From assembly GCA_017562135.1 (NCBI GenBank), contig QEYB01001427.1:601991-665990 (forward strand): a DNA stretch of 64,000 nucleotides. Reading direction: 5' to 3'. Source of the stretch: Dipylidium caninum. Lineage: Eukaryota > Platyhelminthes > Cestoda > Cyclophyllidea > Dipylidiidae. The translations under genes and the position numbers were made by a program. Within the stretch, counting starts at the first letter, position 1. Each line of letters starts with the position of its first letter. The notes under the pieces are model-generated. The model was given only the letters and a program-made list of their open reading frames with translations. It was not told the DNA's origin and searched no databases. Below, in pieces: positions 47,614-61,143 of this stretch.

Positions 47614-48111
47614 GACGTAATGAACAGGCTTGGGGACTGGTGATTGTGGCAAAGCAGTTAAAATGGAAGGCGTTGACACCACAGTAACTCTGGGTGCACA
47701 AAGTCGCCCCCACCATTGTACAGTGTGGAAAACCTCAAATAAGGTTAATCAGTAGTCTCTCCCGACCCGCCACTCACTCTGGCAATGCGGAAACCCTGGT
47801 CTGCTAATTCCACCACTATCGAGTCGAGACCCTCGGCTTGACGGTGCCCTCACAGTGGGGGGGCAAGAGATTTCATTCTCACAAGTGCCATCTCGGATTC
47901 GAGAGGTGGACGGTGGAAGTGGATAAGGAATTTGGGACAGAAAGGATGTCAGTTTCTTTCAACACCAATAATAGGCATGCGACTGATTTAAGCTGGACAA
48001 TAAATTAACACATTTGATTAATTTGAAGGGTATCAACAAGTGAGTGAGGCCTTTTCTTGAAAGCTCTCACCAGTTTTGTTTTAATCTGCTCACCTTTTTG
48101 CAGTTTTATAT
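47614..48111. other. 5' flank of the Ser-rich gene
   Basis: No gene. A strong acceptor-like CACCTTTTTGCAG ends at 48103, 8 bp before the ATG at 48112, and a TTTTATATA motif follows it. The acceptor fits a 5' UTR intron or trans-splicing; the TATA-like motif would instead favour the Met at 48181. Confidence 0.4.
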
Positions 48112-49619
48112 ATGCGCTCAGCTGCCATTTCGTCTCGCGTGGTGCTGACGGTTGCGTGTTTACCGTGTTGTTTTGCTGTTATGAGTTCGATTCCTGAGGA
48201 TTTGTTGGTAGATTTGGAAGAATGGGAATTGATTAGTAATTCGTCAACCACTGCTCTTACAGGTAGGCCTTCCACCTGCTTTTTTGCCAATGTTATTTTG
48301 ACCCCGCTTCCCATGTTTTATCGCTGACTTTAGTTCTGAGATCAGATTTATGTTGAATTCAAATGTTTTTAGAGGAACTTTCGGAGGATTCATTCATCGC
48401 AATAGATCCTTCAGATGTTATTTTGGGAGCATTACCAACCTCATCAGGCGCCATAGCAGAGTCATCACCGCAGTCTTCCGAGGTATCTGCAATGCCAGCC
48501 AATACTCCCGCAATAAGACCATCCAACGAGCCACAAAGTTTTTCCCCATCTCAGAGCACTCAAGACAAAACGTCAGTTTCCTTGACCATCAATTCTTCAA
48601 TCTCTGCTGATGTGAAAAATTTTCCCAATTATTCTAAGTCACCTACTAATTCAAATCCGAGATCGCGTAAATCGACCTCTAAGCCCCCTAATTCGAAGTC
48701 TTGTGACCAATACAAACAGTCCGAAGATGATACAACATCAGTTGTCTTGACCACTAACTCTTCAATCTCATCTGATGTGACAGATACCTCAAATTCCTCA
48801 AGGTCATCTGCTAATTCAAAGTCGATATTAAGTAAAGCAGCATATAAGCTCCCTATTCCAACACCTTATGACCCATTCAAGCAGTCTCAACGTGACGATC
48901 TCATTGCGAAGCCAGTGCTTAATGAGCCCTTGTGCTTGTTACCTCCTGATTTAATCCCTCAAAGGGTATACGCACAGGGCGTCAATATTTTGAACGCAGA
49001 CGATGGTGAACTTCCCTCCACTTTGCCGCCACGAGTATTTCCCTTTTCAACATGTCCCCATCTATCGCCAACGGTGTGGCCTTCCAAGCAGCACGAATTT
49101 CACCAAGAAACTCCAGATTTTTGCTCATCCTTCTATGGGAACATTAATCCATCCATTGAAAGCAACGCTAAAGACGGGGCAAAAACAGGTCCTTCGTCAA
49201 TTTCCAATCCGTCCCGAGTCCGCCGCCGCTGTCGATCCCGGCTTTCATCTTTGCGTAACTCCATTCGTAATGGGCAACTACCGTTGCCTCCACTCATCTC
49301 GGCAGGAGGGGGGCATCTTTTCTCGAGCTATACAGAATTTTCTCATCCTTTGTTAATGAACCCCCCTTTGAGTGCGAATGTGCACGAGAATTCTGAGTTG
49401 CCTTGTGAGAAAAACGGAGGTAATTGTATTCGGTCGCAGATTAACTGGCCACGTTGGTACAAGCCAAGTAATCAGACCAGTACTTCGGCTGAAGATAAAT
49501 CCGGTGAATCGGATATTCTTGGAATGGCCTCAACAATGAGTGCTTCCCCGAATCGAAGCCGATTAAATTGTGTTGAAAGACAACATACTGCCACCTCGTC
49601 CCTAAACAGTCAATTTTAG
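48112..49619 (+). CDS. Ser/Pro-rich protein with internal repeats, two exons
   Basis: Exons 48112-48262 and 48373-49619 (phase 1; donor ACAG|GTAGGC, acceptor TGTTTTTAG), 465 aa. The family is not recognised. The N-terminus MRSAAISSRVVLTVACLPCC could act as a signal peptide; a second in-frame ATG at 48181 (MSSIPEDLLVDLEEWELIS) would give a protein without it. Exon 2 is rich in Ser, Asn and Pro, without predicted helices or known motifs. It contains a tandem duplication of about 55 residues: TSVSLTINSSISADV to YKQSEDD, then TSVVLTTNSSISSDV to FKQSQRDD. A basic stretch (RVRRRCRSRLSSLRNSIRNG) lies at about residue 328. The composition suggests a disordered regulatory or nuclear protein; this is inference. 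Confidence 0.65.
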
Positions 49620-52600
49620 CTTTAGATGACATAAAGCCCTGGCTCGTACCCAGACCTTCACCGTTGAGTGTATTAACATTTTTATGGATAAAGTAAGGAA
49701 CGTGAATGTTTCGTATGTGTTTTCTTGTGCATCCTATAGGCAAGGAGGGAAATTTACTTGTCTTGGCACTCGAAATGTTAACTCAGCAGGTCACTTTGTA
49801 TCCGATTGAGCAGTAAACGAGAATAGATCGACACGTGCAAATTTTCTGCCATCCTTTACCATTTGAACTACAATTACAAGTAGCAAAATGCACACTGCCT
49901 AAGTGAGGTTATATCGGAGGCGAATATTCACGCGAGTGTTGGCTCAAGGAGGATGGTGGATATACGCATTTTTAGTATTCAACTACTATTAGTGGTTACA
50001 GCACAAACGTATGTGCACTGGGGTTGAACTCGACCTCTAACTGTGCCTCAATGTCGAAGTCTTAGAAGTTGGTGAATCATGGCGATGGTTTACATTGAGA
50101 AAAATGGCACTTGGCGAACTGATGTTCAAATGACTGGTCGCCTCCCGTCTTGGACCTCGGTGGTCCGATGGACGAGGGCTGCACGCGAACGATCACTTGA
50201 GAATATCAAGAAAATCTCAGAACACCTCACACTCTATCTCATCCCAAGTCAGGCCCAGTCGGAGAATGACGTCATCAGTTTGTGAGAACTTAATAAGAGG
50301 GTGATTGATTGTCACGGGGGTCATTGTTCGAACCATGTGGTGTTAATGCTACGTTCATGTCACCACACTGTCGTTTAATTCCATTGTCATGGATCCATTT
50401 GCATGATACGAAGATGGTGAAAAGGCGGATGGCACTTTGTTGTATAACACATGGGAACAAGAGAGTCGTAGATAGGTGGACCAATTAAAGAGTGAGCTAA
50501 GGACAACCGAATCGTCACATATGGTTTACAAACTGTCCGCGGCAAATTTGCTTTCTTCTGGTTATAACAAAATCTAGTTAATTCTTCGACAGCTAGGCGA
50601 AGAGCGAAGAAGATATCAGAGGTACAGTTGGTCAATTGGATTAGTGATTGGCTATGCTGCGGTTAGATAAGCGCAATGTTGTTGTTGGCCAGCATGCCCA
50701 TGTGTTACACGAGATTGTTAAGGTAGTGGGGACAACCACAACCTTTGACTGTCTTTGTTAAATCTATAAGACTATAATTTGCGGCAAGTTAAAGGCATAT
50801 TACCGGACGCAATACAACAAAACATATATATATAAGATGACTAAATCATAGTAGTTCCGTTATGTAGACAAATTTTGATTTATACTTTCCCGTCAAAACG
50901 AATCATGCATGTGATTTACACAGCGTCAGCTTGTCGATAGACCCCTAGAAATACTCGTCGTCACGGTAATACTTTTAAAATGGACTCGCGAAGCATTCAG
51001 ACCACTTAGACCGCTATTCAAATTGCCATGACACTGTCATCTGCCCTGTATTATACTCACAATGCCGAGCTCAAATTCATCGAATAGGTGTCGACTTGGC
51101 TCAACCGACCTCGACGACGGGGCGGGGGAGGGGGGAGGCGGGGTAGGGGGGAACTCCGGGTGCGGCAGTGGATGAGTCACCGCGGTGGCTGTCGAGGCCG
51201 ACGGCGCGCGTGCTCCCAGTCCCTGCGGTGCACGACCAGACTGACCTGGCAACTATTATCTATTCAAACAGTTCACGTACAATGCGATCGCGAATTTAAG
51301 GCGCAAGGCAGCACCTGTTCCACAAAGAGCACTTTAGGGTAGGTGGGGCCTAACAGACTCTCTTTTTTTGCTATGGCTTAAATAACTTTACTCAGGCCAA
51401 ATAGGAGAGGAGGAGAAATTAGATCTCCTTCATGGATAAGAGTTAATAATTGCACCACCTTTGCCATTTTCCCATATCCGTCTTCAGGATAAGATGTATA
51501 AAATACGTTTTCATCGAGTTCATATCGAATGATACTTCAAGGGATGGGGTTTTTACGGGCGCTGTCAAAGACTTTGTATGCTTAACTGTTTGGCTAATGC
51601 TAAAAGTGGTGTTCAAGTCACGGAAATTTAACTTGTGGACTCCGAGTAAGCTTGTGAAGCAAAAAGTAAATTTCTCTGTGATGTTGAGGTAAAAGGGAAT
51701 TTAGAAAGATTAGGACTCGCGGAGATTCTATGGTGGGACAGTATGCCAAACAGAGACGACAGGACATCAGGACTAAGAGCACCAAGTACCACAACGCGCA
51801 ATAAGGTAATGAAAACAGCTTTAACCTACGCTAAATACTTATCTGGTATATTAGGTAGTTAATTAATCAATATGGAGGACCTAAAGGAGAGGGCCGTTAC
51901 GGGAATGGCTATCAAATTTCGGAAGGATGTTTTTAAATTGGTTGACATGTGGGCTGTAGTCGTGGACAAGGGTCTACTAGCATGTTTTACATTCAGTAAT
52001 ACAGTTCCATAATTACTTTGATTGAAATGTAATGGCGAGAATAATCGACAGTTTTTTAGATAAATCATGGATCCTTCAATCAGTGAATGTGTAAAGGTTT
52101 ATGAGGATCCCCATGTCAAGGGATACTCGATTAAGGTCGGGCGTAGAAATGCTGCACCCTGCTATGATTTGTGGACCTGAAACATTACGGATATACATAC
52201 CTCTGTACGAGCGGACAAGCAGCCTGATAGTCGTCATCCACCATTCGTTTCATAGCGGCCCTGATGAAAAGTATATACTTCTATCTTCGCGTTCCCACCC
52301 ATAAAGATCTACGAATTTATTAAGTACATCATTCTTATTCCCGTGCCTAACTAATAGCCAGTGGGCGAAATATTGCAGCGGCGGCACAGAGAGCAGACTG
52401 AGTCCGCCGGCGCATGAACACTCGTTGGATAAAAGGAGGTCCTGATTTCAATGTGCAGGAATTATGGTGAAAGTGGGCGCGAGCTGTCCACTGCCATGAG
52501 AGATCATGCTCGCCGAGTAGCCTACACTTCACTTAAGTCGCGCCTTCCACCGCTTTACTACGGAGTTGGCTTAACTCACGGCATGTGGGAAGACGCAATA

Positions 52601-53842
52601 CCGCTCTATGTCACTCGAATGATATACGCGTAAAGCGCGTTTAGTCGCGCGGTTGGGCGCTGGGAATCCGTTTGAGATAGGGGCGAGTGGAGGCTGCGCT
52701 GTCCTTGAGGCCGTCAAATAGCAATCCGACAGCAAAGTGGACACTTCGATTGCGTTCGTGTCGAGGACTGATGGCGGTGTGGGTGGCGGATGAAGAACAG
52801 CTCTTTTGAGGAAAGCTGGGTTGACTGTAAGAAACATGCTACTGACATGTGCGCGCACCATGTGTTGAGATGGTGTGGACAGTCAGAATGGTCATATTTA
52901 TTGGACAGACTCTGTGAATCCTGTCGTGGGTTGGCAATTAGACTCATTGATATGTAGAAATGCGTACGAGGTTGTAGGAAGGACGACTCTCACTATCGTC
53001 ACTCTCAGCTCGTTGACCACATAACCGGCCCATGGCATCGGGGAGGCAGCTGAAGGATGAAAGGGACGATTCGCATCATGCCCAATGTGTGAAGTTGGCC
53101 ATGATGTGCAAGTCGGACCAGAACGGATGGCGATTGTTGGTGCGTGGTAGAGAGCCAGCCAACAAAATGTCGTAGTTGACGGCAAAACCAGCCAATCTGT
53201 GATGATGGCACAGAAGGAGGGTCTCTGTCTAGCGGCAGGCGAGCGAAATCGCCGCCAGAGATGGCAGCCAGATGGGGTCGGAGGTACGGTTGAGATGAAG
53301 GATGAGGATGAGAAAGAGGATGAGAGAGGGATGAGGAGGAGGGGCGGTGGAGGTGAGGCGAATGTGCAGCCGCATTTGACGCAAAACGAATAGCGGAGCG
53401 GACTGCCTTCTGTCACCTAGGTGACTCGAGTAGCCGATTGGAGATGCCTAAATGCTTCCTCGTGGGTGACTGGTTGGTGGCTGAGCATGTGAGTCTTTTT
53501 GAGTTCGATGGCACTTTGATAATACTGCCGACATCGCAACGATATTGACAACTAATGGAAGATATCAGACACAGGAGTATAATTAGTGGTGATGCCGACC
53601 AGGGTGAACATTGATGTGCAACAGGCCAAGACAGCGATGGAGAGGCGGTGGAATGCAAAATAATTCTTCAGCCTGACTAATTGGAGTTAGCCTTATTTGG
53701 AGGTTTTTTCAACACTGTACAAATGATAGCGGCGGCGACTTGTGCATCGCAGAGTTATGTGGCGTATACTTGCCTTATCCTTTCAACTCGCTTTGCTACA
53801 TGATCCACCAGTTGTCCGCCAAACTTGTTTTTTAAACGTCAG
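49620..53842. other. No supported gene
   Basis: A 68-aa ORF at 50079-50285 has a fair ATG context but no family or neighbours that link to it. The long minus ORF 52898-53416 lacks an ATG and runs across a low-complexity purine tract at about 53290-53355. The rest is AT-rich. Confidence 0.4.
51119..51151 (+). other. G-quadruplex-type G-run cluster
   Basis: Five runs of 4-6 G separated by 1-4 bases on the plus strand, in otherwise AT-rich surroundings. This satisfies the usual G3+N1-7 pattern several times over. Confidence 0.7.
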
Positions 53843-54855
53843 AGCCGAGCTGTGTCATCTAGATTGACAATCTGTACAGGGAGCCAAACTGACTACTCCA
53901 GCTAACTGTAGTCCGACTCTCTACTGGCAGTGTGTCTCAGATGCTGGTTTCATCCCTCTGGCACGAAGGCGTTGCGGAGTTCTCTGTGGTCCAGTTTTGA
54001 TAGCCTCAAGAGGCGTCGGATACCATTCTCCAATGACAGTCGGTCTTGGCGGCGCGTGTATCTGTGATTTTCGTTTGACTTAGAAGAATTTCGACTCCTC
54101 ACTAATCCGTCACCCTACGGCAACACGACCGGCTCGGATTGTTCAGTCAACTGGTCGTCGTATGGGCTTACGGCAAGGGCGTCGACAGTTTATCACTTCA
54201 CTTCACACTACTGTTAACGTACCATTCAACCATTCTCCCGCTAATGGTGCTGACAGGCCATTGTTGCTTTTTGTGTGGATACGACAGACAGTACAGTGCC
54301 TTTTTCATTCATTCTCAGGGGGTCGTTTATGGCGGTTTCGACCACTCACGCAGAGAGATAAGCGTAAAGACTTGCCCATAGATCTGTAAGCTTGTTTTTT
54401 GGTTACACTTCATGAATTGCGAGGTAAAATGCGAGATTACTTGGTAGTGCAGAGACAGGTATGACATTCATTTGTTTTTCCCCTAATTACTATTTTGCTG
54501 AAGAATGAGCTGCAGCGTTCCCGATACATGCCCACTAGTGACTTCGTCTCTTCTTTCACCAAGTCGGGAAAATTTCTCGTGATGAACTGGCATTTAATAA
54601 GGATGAGGGGGCACCTGCAGCCAGTCAGATAGCTCACAAGTTCGCGACACGGATGATTGTACATCCCGTACCCAGTCTATCTGTTGACGGCATCATCCTC
54701 CACCCAGTCTAGTCTTATCTGAGGGGACCCTGCGATGACACCGAAGAAGGAATGCCAATGATCACAGCGACGGACGGTTTTAGCGCCATGATGTTTCACA
54801 TTGGAGGCTACGATTCTGCTCCTAACCTCGGGTTTATAATCGTGCCCGTAGAGGT
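53843..54855 (-). repeat. Dispersed repeat, copy R2 (inverted)
   Basis: Inverted, diverged counterpart of 46588-47613. On the minus strand 54664-54437 is open and ends with the conserved TNECHTCLCTTK-stop. A second open stretch, 54910-54677 (RSRIVASNVKHHGAKT), matches RSRIVSSNLKYHGVKT in R1. Its right edge meets the start of duplication unit 2 exactly. Confidence 0.75.
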
Positions 54856-57435
54856 GATTAAACTGAGACCCGCCCGCATTGATTGTCGTTGTGAGTCCTT
54901 CAACGGTCATTAAAGGTGATTGCTTGAGGTTGAGCGACTATTAAATTGTTGGCATGTCTCTGCCAGGTCCAGTTCAGGATTTTGGCTTCCAGGCCAAACG
55001 GCGAGAACGCCGCTGCTTCTGGGCCGCGGCAGAACGTTCCGGAAGATGTAGGGTGCATTGCCTATAGGAGTCCCTTTTTCCTCCTGCCAGCGTCGAGACT
55101 GGGCGTTGAACAAGTTTCGAATTATTATCGGGCTTTCAAAAATAATAGCACTTTCCGTCACCACGAGACATCTTACATTTCCTCGAGCCATGATTTCTCA
55201 GCCAGTATTAACTGTGGACGAATTGGGTACACTCTAAGATGAAGTGAATAGTGCAGTTTAATATCAAGAAATTCTTGATCCGATCCAAGAAGTAGGGTAA
55301 TGGAGATGGCGTGCATGGTGAAGCGAAAAGATGAAAGACAGCGATCTCCTCAGATGATTCAGCAAGAGGGGAATATATGACTGGGAGATGGGGATTTCTA
55401 ACATCTTTCTTGACTCGAATATAATGTAAATGCATCTTTGTATGTTTCTGATAAACATCGACAGTGTTGAGGGTGATGGTGTTAAGTCTTATGTCAGAAT
55501 ACATGCTGCAACTAGGCAAAGCTCATAGCAAAATGATTGAGGTCAACTAGAGTGGGTAGAATTATAGCTCATTTGTTTGGAGAAAAGTGACACATTTTGG
55601 TTGCCTTCTGGTTCTTTTGCAATTTAGGTCCTATTTAAATGTGGTGTTGCCTACATTTTCGAAAATTTTATATGAACAATTATAAAAGAAAGAAAGGCAA
55701 AAGGTGAGGTGGGTCTAATCTAAGAAGACCGTCAATGAGAGGAAGAAGGGTGAGGAGATACCAGCAGCTGAACATAACGAGAGTGGAAGAGGATGGTGCA
55801 AGTAGATTGTAGCAGTCTTACAACATTAGGCTATCGCATATCTCTGAGTAGAGATTTTTCCGTTTGAGAAGGGTAGGATTGCTAAATGTGGAGGCCAGAT
55901 CGTCATAACTTAGCAGTTTGAACCATGTTCGGTTCAAGTTTTCATTTGAATGGGTTCGCACATTGAAACAGCATAACCATGCACATGTGCATCGTCTCTC
56001 TGGTCTCCGTCGCTGACTGCCACCAGCACGTAGAGCGATAGCGCTTTGCACCTCGATACCTTTATTTAACGGCCGTCAACGTATTGCTCTGAGGGGTTAT
56101 TTAGCAATTTGTAAATTAAGCATCAGGAGAAAGGGCCTCAGCTGTTTCCTGAGCCATTCTCAGTGCGACTGCAAACATTAAATTGAAGAACAAACTGGGT
56201 GTTTAATCACGTCATTCTGAAGTCCTTAAAACATGTGCAATATAGGGACCTTAATGCTGTCAGACAAAAATAGTGTAATAAAGCTATGGCTTAGAAAAGA
56301 GGAATTAGAACAAGCACTGGGTGAAGTGCAGGGTAAAAAACATAAAAATTTTTGGAGCAAATACAGGTCCGCTGAGAAATGGACCGAAAATGATACCGCG
56401 GATCTTGGATTTTACGAAAAGTGGCATAAAGGAGTGCTGAGAATCTCGTAAAAGACTATGACTTTGGTTTAGAAGATTAGCAACCTGATGGTTGTGTGAT
56501 TTCTGGGGTCATCCACTGTTTTGCCGTTCGTCAGTGGGTTCCCCAGCTAGCCGAATAGATTCAATAATGTTCTGTGGCTGTGTACAATTAGGCAGCCGCC
56601 TCGAAAGAGATCTGTCATAGTAGGGTTGAGCTCAACATTCGTAGTCTGCAGACACAGAATCAGGTGCTGACACCAACTCCACTACCCGTTGCTGCAAACA
56701 GCCGCAACTCTCTGCGCACGTGCATCGGGTCCCATGCGAGTTAAACCAATCATCGTATAGACGTGGATAAGGAAAAGCATATTTCCTGAGAAATCGTAGA
56801 TAGCTTCGGCTGGGCATAGTTTTGGGAGCAATATCGGGATGGAGATTATCGTCCCATCATCCATAAATTGCTGTCGACGACTCCCCTCACCTGTAATGTT
56901 TTGAGCCCAAGGAAAAGGACATTTAAATCAAAGGCGGGTATGCCCTCGAGCTGTTCCTGTATTCGTGAATGTAACCATTCTTTTCGAAAAAGAGGGTCAG
57001 AAGACAGTCCACGAAGATTTCAGTCTCCGTTGAGAGCATGTTCTCTTTCTTGCAGGACCCTTTTTTATTTTCTAGAGGTAACTAAATTCACGTTTGGTTC
57101 GTTTTGGCCTCTCTAACTGTTCGGCAGCGTTTCGTATGACGGCTGGGTGGCAGATCAAAACATCCCGTATGTTTTTGCGGTCCGTTGAACTGGGATGCAA
57201 GAATAGGAAGTGTCATTTGATTAAATGTAAGGGTATCGATGGCTGTCGAGTCCAAAGTCTTAAATTCCAGTTCTGCTGCAATTGAACTTGGCAGAGCTTA
57301 TCACTGCTCTCTTCCCTCTTGACAGCGTCTTCTGAGCCGGAAGGAATTGATTAGTTCGAATTCTCGCAGAAATGCTGGACTAACCAAAAGAGGGCAACGG
57401 TACTACATAAGAAAGCCAGGACCACCTGTTTTGGC
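54856..57435 (-). pseudogene. PC2 copy 2, truncated and frame-broken
   Basis: All three PC2 exons can be followed: about 57435-56470, 56070-55850 and 55100-54856. The order is normal, but each exon is split by many frameshifts. The segments around the Asp, His and Ser of the triad are still recognisable in different frames. The copy stops at about residue 463, just after GLEFNHL, so the whole P domain is missing and is replaced by repeat R2. The missing P domain is a structural loss; the frameshifts may partly be sequence error. Confidence 0.8.
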
Positions 57436-58839
57436 ATGGCAAGTCATTTAGTCCTACGAAAGGGTAAGTTGGAATAAATGAGCAAGATTTCTGCAACCCT
57501 CGCACTCCATTGGTATCAAGTCTACCGCGAGCGCGAGGTCATCGATCAACATGCGCGTGTTATCGAGTCGCTCGGGCCGAGGGGATGGGAGAACGCCATT
57601 GGGCGCAGTTCGATCATGCAGATCACAAGGACAGTGCCAGCCCATGGTGCAAGCCTATTTTAGCTGGCTTATGCCCAAATGGCGGAAAGTCCTTCGTTCT
57701 GCTCCAGTCTGGTATCACGTAGGATACGATAAAAACACCAATCTTACGGAAATAACATCCATTCTGGTACCTTCGATCGAAGATCAAATTCTTGATTCTC
57801 AAAATTAGTTATGAAGAGGCTTCCTGGCGATTCTACGGAAGTGGGTGTGCTCAGGTGATGTAAATTAAAAAAGCAACAACATTCATGTAGTGGTTTTTCC
57901 GGGTGCAACTGGGCAGGGGTGGGAATTCACTCAGCACGCGAGTCAAGGCGGGACAGTACAAGTGAGCTAGATTGGGACGCTGCCTAGTGGTTGAAGCTCT
58001 GAGTTGGTTTGATGTGACAAATATCATTTCGTGAATGAAAGCTTCATTGGAATCGTGACGAGAAGTGTTTGTGAACGTTAAGGCGTCTCCGCTGATATAT
58101 AAGTATCGAATTCTTCGGCTGGTATTACCCGAAAGGTGGAGGACTCGATGATGACTCACAACTTCACGACATTTTGCAACTTGAAAATCAGAGTGTTACA
58201 GATGCATCTACTGTTGCTCAAACTATTCTTATTTTTTCTTTAAAACCGAAACATCTCACCGAATGTTGTAGAATCATTTGAACTCAAAAGTATTACCTAT
58301 ACGAGTTAATCGAATAAATAGCAGATGTTTCGTCAATTAAGGTGCCGAATAGTCAAGTATGGTTCATGGACAAGGCCTAAAATTTCCTTAACTGAATTAA
58401 ATACAACTGAAGGGTGAAGAGTCATCGTAAGCATTGCTCAAATGGTCAGGAAGAGTAAGCTGTGGTGATGAATATCACGGTTACACAGTGGCACAAAACA
58501 ATGATGGTCATGATAAAGCAACAAAGGGTGTTTTGCAGGCTATGATCATCCGGCTTCCATCGGGCAAAAAGGCTAGATGGTTGCGATATAAAGGCTGCTG
58601 TTATGTGAAGGTGTTTTTTAAAAGCGGACGCCCGCCCCCGCCTCGATGATGTGTTGGAAAGAATGCAAAAGTAATTGCATTCGATAGCCTGGGCGCACTG
58701 CCGAAGCCTACGTAGGAGAAGTAAACAGTTGGCTGAAGGATTTTCGTTCAAAAAAACCATTGCTACTCACATTCAAAGCCTTTTGTATTCCCATTGGGCA
58801 GAAAATATGATTCACGGCATTTAACAAATGTGGAACAGT

Positions 58840-59412
58840 TATATATGTTCCATAGCCCATAGCTATGCTCGTTCGCGCGTGCTTTTAATATCTTTTTGAG
58901 GATGGTAATAATAGGAGGTAGTGAGGAGTCGCGGGAAGGCCGGGAAAGATGGAGTTATGGGTATAAACAGCCAACGGCGGGCTGACTGCAGGATGTGCAT
59001 CAGGGTGAAAATGCGGCCCCGTGGTGTTGCGCCGTAACTAAGCAAATGATAAGAAGTTCACGGTCGGTCATCTTTGTGGATAGGATGCTAGTTGAGGAAT
59101 TGTCATCAAACTAGAGACAGAAAGTGCCATTCCGCTGTGTCTTAGCGGGGGAGTCGAAGATATGTATGAAGTTATTTAACAACAAAGTAATATCATGCCA
59201 TGTGTATGTGTATGAAATAAGCGTAGAGTCAGCACTAGTGCGGATCATAGTGGGGGACCGACGATCAGCACGTGCGATAAGGCGTCAGCGTTAGTTCGCG
59301 ATGGGTGTTATTGTATCCATAGGCCAATGCGCTTTTAGAGGCAAGAAACACCTAAGCATAGGACAGGTTGGTGTTCAAGGTTGTTTTGGAGGAGGGGGTA
59401 AGTTGTTTTCAT
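58840..59412. other. Unit-2-specific replaced block
   Basis: About 570 bp with no counterpart in unit 1. It replaces the last roughly 25 codons of the GT14 gene and the bases just below its stop (34500-34580). The flanks on both sides align well. No gene or repeat recognised within it. Confidence 0.6.
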
Positions 59413-61143
59413 TTTCAAGGCCTCAATTCTTTCAAAAATCACTGCTCAAATCTCGTATAAGCTTCTGGCTCGAAGTCAGGTTGAAATATGGTAGCGAAAG
59501 AGGTGAGGAGCCTGTACTGCAAACATCGGCATGGCGCGTTACCCAGAACAACAAGTAGCGATGGAATTTGGTATACATTTGACGCAGTAGTCCCCCAAAT
59601 AGCGATAGTTTGGCTAAGAAGCCAAGATTGCTTCGGCAGCTGGAAGAGGATGCCCGAGGGCAGGCGCCTGGTAAACTAAGGGAAGAATTTTGTAGGAAGA
59701 AACAGGGAAGAAAAACCGTCGGGCGCGGCTTGGAGGGGCTGACGACAGCTTTCGTGGTTCGATAAGCAAAGGTCTTAATGGGTGTCTCACGGCCTGGCCG
59801 TATATATTTGCTTTCTTGGCAGGATAGTAGGCGACGGTAACTCCGTAATGGTAGCCCTTGTACCACGTAGCTAAAGGCAAAGAGGAAGTCCCTCGAGAAA
59901 ATTGATCCTCAACCCTTTAAATGTATTCCCGACATCTTCTTAACTTCATTTCACTTGGTTTTAAAAAAGGCTGGTCATCGAGAAGCGTTATTGCCCTAAA
60001 TTTTTATCTCATCGCCTCTGATGCATGAGATTCGGCTGGAGCCGGATGCGCTTACATTAATGTTGTATCACTATTAATTATGAGTGCTCTTTAAGAAAGG
60101 GTTTGGGCAAAAAGAGCCACAACAGGCCAAAAGCTTTCTCAAATAGAGCCTGCTCCCGCCCTAAGAGTTTCTGGGTGCTGATGACCTCTCAAGAAGCCAT
60201 CCGCTGATTCGAAGAGGCTTAGGCTTGGCATAGAAGAGGTTCAGTGTTTGGACAGGAGAAAAATGGCTTCACTGGAGTAGAAACACTGTCATAAGGTGCC
60301 TTGTGTGCTTTGCTCAGACCCGGTAGTTAATGTTTCAGTAACATCTCACATTCGAATATATGTATTTTGCTACCAACGCTTTAATCATACTCATATGTGA
60401 AGAAACGTCTTGCAAGGGCAGCTTCTGGCTTTGGTCCTCGACTAAATGTCGATCCACTGGTGTAGGAATTCAACGAGGTTATGAATCATTGAGATTCCGC
60501 CTTCAGGATGGCGACCATTTCAAGATTTGTTCTCCAACGGAAAATTCCTTGGTCTGCTGTGTTAATCAGGTAAATCCACTTCCGGCTGTAAGCAAGTGCT
60601 GTTGGCCGCAGATCAGCTGACTTTCGCAAACAGACTTTCACTCACTTCTCGTACAGCGAACTCGGGATTCTTTTGGGACTATCAATGTTTCCGCCAAAAA
60701 CACGCCATTAAACCTCGTAATGCCGATCTTCTCAAGTTCCGGATCCCGCATTTTATCTGACGTGGATGCAGTAATAGTTGTAACGCGATATATCATCTCG
60801 GAGAGTCGAGAAAAGGGGCCTCAAAACATCGGAATGGACCTGTCCTGTAAACGCAGATGTCGATATCTCCATCCTGATACGGGTTTGTAGGGTGAACGTC
60901 GTCGGAAGAGTTGACAGTTCTCTGTGTGTCAGGTGAGTCGATGATTGGAAGCAAGGCAAGAGCCATGCCTGGATAATAATCATCAAACGTCGAGAGTCCC
61001 CAGAACTCGTTTGTTTGAAGATCGTTCCTTCTGTTTTTGGGGCGGTGTCGCGCAAAGTAATTACCCACAGCCAAAATCAACGTCATCCCAATAATCACCA
61101 GAAATGGTCAGCACGGGAACGGAATCGAACGAGGGACAAACAT
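59413..61143 (-). pseudogene. GT14 copy 2, frame-broken, 3' end lost
   Basis: Copy of the gene at 34504-36265. The ATG (61143), membrane-span region, intron and acceptor before the second exon (about 59870) are visible. Dozens of small indels break every block. The C-terminal codons after about YFERI are absent because of the replaced block at 58840-59412. Confidence 0.75.

Noticed and set aside
52898..53416. A 172-codon minus-strand ORF
   Set aside because: It has no ATG at its start and crosses a purine-rich low-complexity tract; no motif or signal.
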